From NCBI RefSeq assembly GCF_000208745.1, contig NC_030855.1:2881322-2945321 (forward strand): a stretch of DNA of 64,000 nucleotides, written 5' to 3'. This DNA comes from Theobroma cacao. Its lineage: Eukaryota > Streptophyta > Magnoliopsida > Malvales > Malvaceae. Shown one piece after another: positions 36,395 through 46,504 of the stretch; the stretch's first letter is position 1, and every line of letters starts with the position of its first letter. The notes under the pieces were generated by a model. The model had not been told where the DNA came from. It ran no database searches and saw only the letters and a program-made list of their open reading frames with translations. Made by a program: the position numbers and the translations under genes.

Positions 36395-39300
36395 GGCACT
36401 CATGTAGCATCCCATTTTCTCAACTCCAGTTATGTAAAGAAATTTCTTGCATGCAGACCAGGCTTTGTCATGGGGGCCAAATCCTCACCAATGGCTTGCC
36501 TTGTCGTTGTCATCAAACAAGGTTAGAAAAGATGCATGCGATGCTTCAAGTAACATGGGATCTATCTGAAACATGTAAAATAATAATAGCCCAACATCAT
36601 TCCAAAAGCTAAAAAAATATAGAAGATTAAATTAGAAAGGAAGAAAGAAATTTCAAATGGTAAAACCAGTTGTCAAAGCATTACCATGAGTGTCATTAGC
36701 ATTTGTAAGCCCTGCAAGCAAAGGGAATGCTAACATATCGTTACCAGGACTGTCAAGTGTAGAGAATTCAGACCCTGTTTGCTCAATAGTTGCTTCCTGC
36801 TGACTAATATTTATGCAATTATTTGACAAAGAGGAATTGCCATAAATGGGTTTCCCAGAGTTCCCAGGTTCGGGAGATGGAGTCAACAGGGTTGAAGGAG
36901 ATGAGACATATGGAGCCTGAGGTGAAGATATAAGAAATTGAGGATCCGATTTTAATGGCTCATGTGAATAACTAGGAAGCTGGCTAGTTGGGAGAATTTG
37001 TTGAAGATTAACCCCAGGATTAACACCTATTCCCTGTCTCATGTTCACGTCATTTGAGTCATTCATTGGATGCGGCTGTGGCAGTTCATGTGTTTTTATC
37101 TGTGCAGGTGGCTGCTTCTTAGCAAGATGGTGCATATATTGCTGTTGCTGATCGTGCTGTTCCTGCATTTGTTGCTGTAATGGCTGCCCCTGCTGCTTAA
37201 TCTGTGGTATTATTGGCTCACAACCTTGTGGCATCATTGATTTCGACTGAAGGTTTATCTGATTATCATCTGACTCTGATATCCACTTCCTGGGCCTAAT
37301 TACTTCATAAAACTTTATTATTTGCCTCTCATATGAGTCCAACTTCTCTTTGTGACTAGGTAATATATCACTTTTAGAAACAGTAAGAAAGTCTACAATG
37401 TGATCGAACATAACCTTCGATATTTCCAAATTGTGAAGCAGCTCGGAATCTGCTTGCAGATAAGAATAATACCGGAAGTGGACAACAAGATTAGAATTTT
37501 AGCAATAGTTTCAAGTAAATTACAAACCATTTCAAAGCTAATGAGCATAAATTAAGTAGCAATAAATAGTTTCTGCAGGAAGGGGATGCAACAAGCCAAC
37601 CACACCAACATTGGACTAAAGCTTTCTTATGTCGAATCCTAGCTTCTTTTTCTGTTCTTTTCAGGGATTCCTAGAGGGGAATTATGGTTCAAATGGGTTT
37701 TCAAACTCTCTTACTAAGGTGAAGCAGTGAATATATGAAATCGTATAAAAGAAAATCTTACCTGCTCTAGTAAAACAGCAATTTTTTGGTGCGTTTCACT
37801 TAATGCAGGTAAGTACTTCTCTTTCATTGCTTTGATCTGCAAAGTAAAACACATAATGATTTAACTACTGAGTTTATTGAAGATCATTGATCTACAAAAG
37901 AATATTGTTGCATCTAATAGCTTCAACAAAATACATAGACTATGATAAATGGCATAAGCCTCTAAAACATTTATTCGATCTTTAATGTCTTTTCCATAAG
38001 ACAACTGAATCCATTTTCTTGCTACAATCTAATAACTCACACCTTAGATAATCTTTAATACGATGTTTCTAATTTACTAATGCATTCTAGCCATTTTTCT
38101 ACCCCAAATTAGCAATCATTCAGATACCTCAAAACTGTATTGGGAACAAGTCAGTAAGTGCATTTAATCTGCAGGAGTAGTCAAGATAGTTTACTGTTCA
38201 CCTTTTGATAGACCTCCTCTTGCAAATCATCTCCAATTGCATGTCTTTTCTGGTTTGCAACATCCAGAGATGCTACAACAAATTGTATAAATTGAGCAAA
38301 TGTAACAAACATGCAACTTTAAGGTTGAGAGAAAATAAGTAAGAAAAAGAAACATTATCTTCTTTGCACTTCTTCGAAAGTTGAATATTTCCATCAGTAG
38401 AGGTAAAGAAATAGATAAGGTTAAGCCAATGCTTAGATTTCTATTGTACAATCAAAGGAAGGTTTGGCTTATACTTCCCCATGTCCCAAAACAAGCAATT
38501 GATTACAATTTAAACAAAATAAACTTTAATATAGAACCTGCCAAGATTGAAATGTAATTACTTTTAACACCATTTCTGCATTTCATGTTGGCATAACTTG
38601 TTTCTTATAATCCAATGCCTTGTATAAATATATCATGCATCCCTCATTGACCCAAAACTTGAACATTTGTATCGCATTTTAGTCCTACACTTTGATACTT
38701 TCAAGCTAACTAGCTAACTTTAGGCCTTGGTTTGCATTTAGAAGCAAGATTACCAGTCTATGATAGTTGATGGTTATTGTGGTGATGCAAGAGGTAGTGT
38801 TGGTGTTTGTCATAGAAGCACTGATTTGTCAACTAATAACCTAGATATTTGAAAGATAGTGAGGTTCTCAAACATGGTTTTTATGCTAGAGTAACAAAGC
38901 AACTTCCACCTCGAAAGAAGAGAAGAAAGGATAGAAAGATTATTCCTAACACACACACACACACACAGAGAAGTGGATAACACATGCATGGAAGAAAAGG
39001 CTGCAAGGGAATTTCTCATTTGATCACCATTGGAATAGTTATCACTTCTTTAACTCACCTCTACCAAAACAAATTATGCACTTGGTTATAATATTACTAC
39101 TTCTGAATTGAATGATAAAACAAAGGAAGCACAAAAAACAAAATACTATTACCTATCACCAAAAAAAAAAAGAGAGAAAAGGAGTGCAAAATTCTATTTC
39201 ATGTGATTACCTGGTTTAGGGAGATTGCTACATTTGCCAAAAGTGTTTGCAATGTTCTGAGACATTACCTCCAATTTCAGCAGCTTCAAACATACTCTCC

Positions 39301-39788
39301 TTAGATAATCCGATTGAAATTAGAAATCAATAAGAATTAAGAAGCATAGATTAATTGATGTTCACTTATTTATTGAATTATAAAAGAAAATATAGAAAGA
39401 TGATCAAGTTTTTCTCCTCTTCATATTGAGAAACCAACACTTTTTTGCCCTTGACAGCATCTGGGATATGCTGCTACAATCAACAAAAATGTGCCAGCAT
39501 ACAAATCATGGACGGCCATAATTTTATGGTTACCTCGTTGCTTGCTGCAATATAAAATTTTCCCTCATATCTTATAGCAATTTCCCAGAGTTCATTTAAT
39601 GCCTCTTCCCCAGAAAATGGAGCGTGTCTCGTCAACCCATCAAATCTACATATGCAAAGACATTGCATTAGTAACGCTAATGAATAAGTTAAAATCTTGA
39701 CAATGGAGTAAAAATATATTTACATCTGGTTCACAATTCTTTGTCGCGATTCACTCTGCCATTCGGTTCTCTACTCACCTGTCTCCAT
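36395..39788 (-). pseudogene. MED15-like pseudogene (locus C), introns retained, Q-rich exon 4 absent
   Basis: Recognisable pieces on the minus strand: exon 1 remnant (39724-39788), exon 2 (39534-39645), exon 3 (39211-39313), exon 5 (38202-38272), exon 6 (37762-37836), exon 7 (about 36653-37440) and an exon 8 scrap (about 36400-36510, GEDLAPMTK, HARNF). It is a diverged copy of the Mediator tail subunit, not a retrocopy, since introns remain. Lesions seen: the first ATG is lost; a TAG (39771-39773) interrupts exon 1; the exon 3 acceptor AG has become AA; both possible exon 7 acceptors are out of frame; a stop truncates exon 7 after ALTTGFTI; and a stop lies in the exon 8 scrap. Exon 4 is missing although exons 3 and 5 are only about 940 bp apart. 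A separate product from exon 7 (258 codons, Gln/Ser/Pro-rich) is not excluded but lacks an ATG start. Confidence 0.85.
38949..38966 (+). repeat. (AC)9 microsatellite
   Basis: Nine AC units lie in what would be intron 3/4 of the MED15 pseudogene. Confidence 0.9.
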
Positions 39789-39799
39789 GGCGGCAAGCT

Positions 39800-42660
39800 C
39801 CTTACTTGGAAGCTTATGCTACAAGTCACTGGTATTCTTTAATGACTAACAAAAGAAATAGTCACAAATGCTTTAATCAAATTAGATTTTAATAGGAGAC
39901 AAAACCTAAATTATATCTATGGCTAAACAATTACTTTAAATTATTTTCTTCTTTTGAGAATTATTAAAAAAAAAAGAAAGGCGTGATCATACCAATATAT
40001 CATACATAAAACTAAAAAGAAAAAAAAGTAATTTTAGACAAAGCACTAATAAAAATCGAATCCTAGATCTTTATCTTTATATTTATAGGGTAGCTGTTAC
40101 AAACAAGTAATATCGGAGCTTATTCTTTTCCAATGAGCAAAAGCAAAAACTTCTTGTCTTTCTCACTTGTGGAGTTGTGTTGAGTCACAATCTGATTATC
40201 GTATTCCAAAATCTTAGACTCCAAATGCTTTTTTTTTTTGTATTTGTTTTTTAATTAGGAAAATAGGGATTCAAATCCTGATTTTTGAAGTAAGAGGATC
40301 ATGGATTAATTATTAAATTAAATGTTTAGATATTCTTGTTGTTGGTAATAAATTATTCATTTCGACTATATAAAGATAGTAATTTATATCTCATCTCGTA
40401 ATGTTTTATTAAAAATTATTATTTACATAAATTGTTTTGAAAAATTGATGTAAAACAAAAACAAAAAATGAATAGAAGATAATTTAAAATATACAAATAA
40501 TTAAAAAGGTACAACAAATTATAACTTTGTTAGTCTATGTATAGAGGTCGAACCATATATTATGTCATCTAAAAAAATTATGTATTTTGTGCATAATCCT
40601 TTTTAAAAATATTATATATTTTTATATCTAAACTTGCATTTTTTTTTGTTTTAATTTTAAAATATAAAAACAAACATAAAAAATGTCAATCGAATTAGGT
40701 CCACATTCATCTCAAATAATTATAATAATAATAGCTAATTTAGTCAAGAGGTTCATATCAATACGGTTAGACATTTTCAATAATAATAATGTAAGAATAT
40801 AATGAAGAAAATCCTTTGAACAATTATGTCAGTTCAAAAAAGTACCTTTGTCCAAACAATTAAGTTTGTTCAAATAATTATATGTTTAAAAAGTTGTGTT
40901 TGTACAAAGAAACATCTTTGTTTATAAATAGAATTCTCTAGTTTTCTGAAAATGAATCAATTGAATGATTTGTAATTATTCTCTCCACCATCTTCAAAAT
41001 TTTTCTTAAATTGTTTCTATATTGTTTGTTGCAAAAAGAAAAGAAAAAAGCTCTAAAAGTTTAATAATTTTGTAATACATCAATAAGTGCTTAATAAATT
41101 GAGTTCGTCAATGTAAAACGCAATCAATCATTGGATTTCATTGTATTCACAAAATTTATATGTGAAGGTGAATATAATCTTAAGGATAGTGATATTGATA
41201 CACGTCTTGAAGTCATCTCATTATTTTTCAGTCCCCTTCGAACAAACCCAAATTCGAATAGTAGCAAATGTTAAAATTTTAAAACGAGTATCGAACCCAA
41301 AATCAATTGAAAATAAGTGGAGAAGCTTTTGTTATATTTAAGGTGTCACAACATCCCTAATTTAACTAATCTGAAATTTTTTTATTATCACTTCAATGGC
41401 TCCCATCACTTACGAGAATAATGAATTTATCACATGTCATGAATTATGAAAGATGCAACCAATAGAGACAATGCCTGCTTTGGTTGTTACTATGAAATGC
41501 ATATTAATGCTCTTCTTAAATAAATCATATAGTGTTCTAAAGTAGGAAAAAGTATTACTAATAAATTAAGTTCACAAAAACTCCTTCTCATTCATCTGTA
41601 CAACGTATAAGCTAAACCATGTACGTATGGTCCTTTTTGTACTTTTACATACGAACTCATTCTTAAAATAAAAATCATCAAAATGCAAAGGAAACTGTGA
41701 CAAATTACTTATTGGTCCACTTTCTCTTGACACTATGCCATCTTTCTGCAATCTTTAAAACTGGAAAACTTGTTTAGAGAAAGCTAAATATCATTAAGGG
41801 GCAAGCAAAAGAACATAATTTCAAATTGAAGAAGACATGCCTGTGTAATCCAAGAGTAGAAACTAAAAACAACCCAAAACTTTTGTATGGCAAAGAAAGA
41901 AACCTAGAACCTGGGTTATAACCAAAAAAACAGTCTACAACATTACAACAAAAATGAAACTTTGCTTTCCTGTGTTTGATCAAGGAAGATGAAAAAGATA
42001 CGAAGAAGAAGAACCAGTTGTCCTACTGTTATTGACTAGATCGTCAAAAGAAACAAAGACTTTGCTCAAGGCCTTAGGCTATCATGTTTCAAGTTTTGGC
42101 TGAAATTAGTACCCTAGCTAGCTAGACGAACCAAAAAGCATAAGTTGAGCCGTGAAGTCCATTCTTTTTCCTTTTTCTGCACCCCCTTTCCTGTACTTTT
42201 TCTTGGCCAATGTCTTGGTTTTCTTTACTTACTATCAAATTTTGTTTGTCATTGCTCAGTACACTTCATAATAAGAAACACAATCTTTTCCAAACGTTTA
42301 ATTCATATTTTATCTCTTCTAAAATTAAAAGAAAAAAAGGTTCATTATTTATCACCTTCGTCTGGATTTGATCAAATCAACAAAATCAACGTTCACATCG
42401 AAGTTATCTTCGTGGTTGTGAAAATTAGATATGATTTGGCAAACTTAGGATATTGTTCCAGCACATCAAGTTTATCGTTTTCATGGACAACAGCATTTGA
42501 TGAAGTTTGTTGGCAAGCTATTGACATTGTACATTTCTCATTCCTAATGGAACTTATAGTTCATCTGATTTTGCCATGAAACAGCCCTTGAGTCACTTTT
42601 GACTGGCTGCAGGGGCAGACAAAGGTGTCACAATGCAAGGCATGGGAAATTGTCTTTACT
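39800..42660. other. Intergenic between loci C and D
   Basis: AT-rich and mostly featureless apart from a SINE at 40229-40335. From 42145 to 42579 both strands are open for up to 144 codons, but the plus frame starts at TTG and shows no family motif, so no gene is called. Confidence 0.4.
40229..40335 (-). mobile_element. SINE-like copy, degenerate
   Basis: On the minus strand a box-B-like GGATTTGAATCCCTATTTTC precedes an A-rich tail (plus-strand T-run 40229-40239). The box-A side (TTTAATAATTAATCCATGATC) is decayed. The layout matches the SINEs at 12437 and 30843. The target duplication is unclear. Confidence 0.5.
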
Positions 42661-42664
42661 GCAG

Positions 42665-44290
42665 TCAAGGAGCCATAACTCTTTTTCTCTTCGCAGCAAC
42701 ACAAACAGTCCGGGACTGGCTCTCCAGTGTAAGCATCTTGAGTGATATTCTCCTTAGATAATCTGACTGAAAATTCAGATTATTACAACATTGTAGATCT
42801 TCAAATTTTTACTTAAAGCAACAGATTAATGAGAGAGAGGCTAACCAAATATTTTCTGTTGTTCATTCTCATAAATTCACTGTGCAATGCATAACTTAAG
42901 TGGTATGAGTATGTATGTATGTTATGTTACTTGGAGGGTGAGTATCGAATATGAGTATATGTTGGCTGCAGATAAATTTCTTATATTTGGAAGGTCAAAC
43001 CTCATCCACAATGACTACTTCATGAAAAATGAAAAGTCTGGGCAACATACTGTGTATGTGCCAGAACATAAACTATGTGATAAGAAGATAACAAAAGAAT
43101 GAACCAGGAAAAATAAAGAAAGACAGAAACAAATGTTGGCAAACAGCAACATGCACCCACGAGTGAATATATCCACACATATTGACTCAAACGGCATAAA
43201 CTAGTACATATACAAAAACACCCAAACTATAGAATGCCGGCATTTTGTGATTACCTGACTTGTTGCAACAGCATAAACCTTTTCCTCGAACCTTGCAGCA
43301 ATCATCCTGATTTCGTTTAATCCCTCTTGGCCATGACATGGCAGGTGCCTTTTGAGTGTATCCATTCTACACATGGAAGGCATTACATTAATAAGTATTT
43401 TAAAGTTATTAATCACTTAGACATGGAATATTTAGACTCCATTTATTAATACTTCTGCTTTTTTCTATTTGTCTCTGATCTTCTATTCATCTTTTAATCT
43501 TTTGCAAAAAAATCAAAAGTTTTGACCAAACTATAGCTTCATAACAACACATGAAAACCCTTAATAATAAAATTCAATGGTAACACAAAAAGGTAAGATC
43601 ACCAAAATTTCTACGTAAACTGTGAAAAAATTCAAATAAAAATATAAATAAACACTAATAAATTTCCCTTCAAAGTGGCAATGGATTTTCTAGACTTCAA
43701 TATACAGAAATGATAGATATGGACATTTAGTTCAAAATTTTATCAATATGGAAAGATTGAATATCATGGGCCTCCACAGATCAACTACTCAGTAGGCAAA
43801 TATATATGCCGAAAATTTGTGACTCCAACTAATAAAAAAGAAACAAACATGACTTAATTCTGAGTGCTGCATTCAAGCACTTGGAATCACAAACAAAATC
43901 TATCATTCAATTATTGAGATGAAGGCACAAGAATTTCTAATTACCATGCCAAATTATTATCTTAATAAATTTGTAACTTAATTTGCCACATTACCTTTTT
44001 TTTTTCCTGCCCAAAACATTACAATGTAAAAGGGAATTTAAATTCCTATAATTATGTCAACCAGAAAAAAAAAATCCTATATGGGAAATTAAATTCCCCA
44101 AAATTGGTACAAATAGTATAAATGAACAATAAATTTATCTATATATTAGAGAAAAGAAAATTTCATACATCTTGTTGACAATTCTTTGTCGTGACTCAGG
44201 TTGCAGCTGCAACTGCCACAACTCCCTCGGATCACCGGTGACGGTGGTAGCCTCTCCACTTGTAGTTGCCTCTGAATTATTTGTATCCAT
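42665..44290 (-). CDS. KIX-domain-only MED15-like protein (locus D, 3 exons, 111 aa)
   Basis: Exons on the minus strand: 44169-44290, 43255-43366 and 42665-42766, with GT-AG borders and phases identical to MED15a exons 1-3. The total is 336 nt with no internal stop. The protein is an N-terminal segment (MDTNNSEATTSG...), a complete KIX domain (about residues 27-105: [52 protein letters not shown]), then a new short tail (SQSRTVCVAAKRKRVMAP) with a basic AKRKR patch that could act as a nuclear signal. Homology to MED15a stops inside exon 3. It would bind KIX ligands but cannot join Mediator through the missing parts. A TATA box and a likely 5' UTR exon lie upstream. The alternative is a 5' gene fragment without a function. 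I judge it a plausible gene because frame, splice sites and promoter signals are all kept. Confidence 0.6.
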
Positions 44291-44587
44291 TATATATATC
44301 CTAATTCCTAACCCACAACAAAGAAAAGAAAGAAATTGTCAGCAATTATTTTCACTTTTCCTGTGAAAACATTTCCCCAGTAAATTTTTCTTTACACACA
44401 AAAAAAAAAAGAGAAAGAAGGCTACGAATGCAGCTTTCAAATCCCCAAATCTGAGACTGAAAAATTAAAGAAAACTTTAAATTGTTTTATAAGATCATAA
44501 TCTCATGGTCTCAATTGTAGAAAAGAGGAAGAATAAAAAAGAATTTAAAATATATAAAAAACAGAAAATTGGCAGAAGAAGAAGAAC

Positions 44588-44640
44588 CTGGCGTCTGTTT
44601 GCAGCCTAAGTTGAGTGCAGAAAACTAGAGGACGCGGAGA
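44588..44640 (-). other. Probable 5' UTR exon of locus D
   Basis: A donor (CAG followed by GTTCTTC, GT at 44587-44586) lies about 50 bases downstream of the expected transcription start. The acceptor would be the TTAG shortly before the ATG at 44290. The layout mirrors the leader intron of MED15a. Confidence 0.45.
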
Positions 44641-44665
44641 GACGGAAACTTCCACACAGCGTTAC

Positions 44666-44674
44666 CTTTTTATA
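44666..44674 (-). promoter_or_regulatory. TATA box of locus D
   Basis: TATAAAAAG on the minus strand, about 30 bases upstream of the predicted leader exon. Confidence 0.6.
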
Positions 44675-44679
44675 ACAAT

Positions 44680-46150
44680 TATAGCCTTTTGTTTTTTTTT
44701 TTGCAGGAATACCCTCTCAAATTTTGTATATTATCTTTCCCACCCAAAACTTACAACTTTGAATTGCAATTTCTTTATTTAATTTATTTATACTACAAAA
44801 GTTACCTAATTTTGGATGATTTTTGTAATGTTTTAAAAAATTCTGAACTATTCAAAAAAATTTAAATATATTTTTATTTTTTATCTATTCAAAAAAATTT
44901 TATATTTTTATTTTGAGTCAAATAAATAACATGTCGTAATAGATGGTGATATGACATGTTAATGTAATATGATGACATGGTTTATATTTTTCATCAATCA
45001 CATCAACACTACGTGAGTGTAAAATGATAAGTGCCATTTTAATTAATAGCATGTTAACCTTTAATTGTGAGGACCTGTTTAGGCAAAAATAAATATATAT
45101 GAACTTGATTGAACGTAATAAAAGAATAAAAAATTATTTAAATTATTTATGAATAGTTTAGAAATTTTTTAAGTATGATGTTATTTTTAAAAAAAAAATT
45201 AAAAATGCTATTTGTGTAGTAATTTAGATATATAGGCTTGATTTCTTAAAATATTTTATTGAAAATTTAATACTTTATTTTATTTGTATTAACTGTTGAA
45301 AATATTTTTTTATTGTTAGATCATTTATAGAAAACAGTTTTATCATGACCCATCTTTAATAATTTTTTATCATAACACTATAAGAATATTAACATTCATC
45401 AATTATGCAGGACATTCAAAATATTTTTCAACAATAAAAAATTATATATAAATAATATTTACCTTTTTTATTTATTAATTTCTAATCCTATTGTTATACT
45501 GGTTAGTTTATTAAGTGAATAAATCATATATTGGAAATTAAAAGAAAAGAGAGATTTTCATGTGTGAAAAACTTATTTTCTACTTTATAATTTTTTTTAT
45601 TTAATTTGATTTTAATTATTTTGTATTATATTAATGATTGTAGTATTTTAATAAAATAATTATAGTGATATGATATCTATGAATTAATTGAATAAACATA
45701 ACTAATGATGCTTTGTTGGCAAAAAGTATAATAAATAAAGAGATGAAGAAAAAGGAAAATAATGATACTTTAGTATTTTATTACTTTGTGGAATTGATCC
45801 CACAAGAAAGAAAAGACAATATTATTAAATAATAAATAATAAATAATAAATCAATTTTATTAAATTAAATAATAAATTTATAAAATGAAATAAATAAATA
45901 AAATAAAAATTATTTTCTGTTATTTAAAAATAAAAAGTAAATGGAAAAGAATAAAAAAGAAATGTGAAAACGTATAAGTCTTCTTATAATTTTATTAATT
46001 ATTGAAAGACAAAAATGAAGATATAAAAAAAATATTTCATTAAAAATTTGTCATTAAACATTAACACCTTTTTGAGAAAATTTTGTCGTTTAAAAATCTA
46101 AATGGACTTTCTGCACATAGGTTAAAAAATATAACACTCGATCACCTTTT
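44680..46150. other. AT-rich spacer upstream of locus D
   Basis: Very AT-rich, with one dispersed repeat copy (44930-45190) and AATAATAA runs near 45827-45850 and 46190-46208. No gene is seen. Confidence 0.5.
44930..45190 (+). repeat. Dispersed AT-rich repeat family, copy
   Basis: Same module order as at 6180-6500: ATGTCGTAATAGATGGTGAT, ACATCAACACTACGTGAGTG, AAAATGATAAGTGCCATTTT and a terminal TTTTTTAAGTATGATG. Confidence 0.55.
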
Positions 46151-46504
46151 TGTTTTAAGCTACAATTCAAGCACCTTAACTCTACTAATGCAATAATAAT
46201 AATAATAAAACTGAAGAAAAGATGAAGGTAGCAAGGCGAATGTGTACTGCTTGTAAAAACAAACAGAGAAAGGAGAGAAAAACAATGTTTATGTGAAAGA
46301 TGGAGTTATTCATTATAAACCAAAAGCATTTATAGAAGTTATACAAGGATAACGCCTGTTAACATGATGGACAAGTGTTTTTAACTGAAACATGCATAAA
46401 GACACCTCATAAACACTGGTACAACACTCTTAATAACCAGTACAATAAAGCAAAATACATAGTAAAACAAAATGTTAAAGTCAATGCATGCTTTAACTTT
46501 AACA
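46151..46504 (-). mobile_element. Putative solo LTR (about 354 bp) fused to MED15 copy B
   Basis: On the minus strand the segment begins TGTTAAAGTTAAAG and ends TTAAAACA, the TG...CA of LTRs. It contains a TATA box (TATAAATG, 46327-46334) and a pyrimidine-rich 3' part, as in many plant copia-type LTRs. Homology to MED15 exon 7 stops one base before its first T. No 5-bp target duplication and no primer-binding site are visible, so it may mark a deletion or recombination breakpoint and not a simple insertion. Confidence 0.5.
46327..46334 (-). promoter_or_regulatory. TATA box inside the putative LTR
   Basis: TATAAATG on the minus strand, pointing away from MED15 copy B towards 46150. Confidence 0.4.

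Noticed and set aside
42145..42579. 144-codon plus-strand frame
   Set aside because: It starts with TTG, has no ATG near the start, no family motif and biased composition typical of chance frames.
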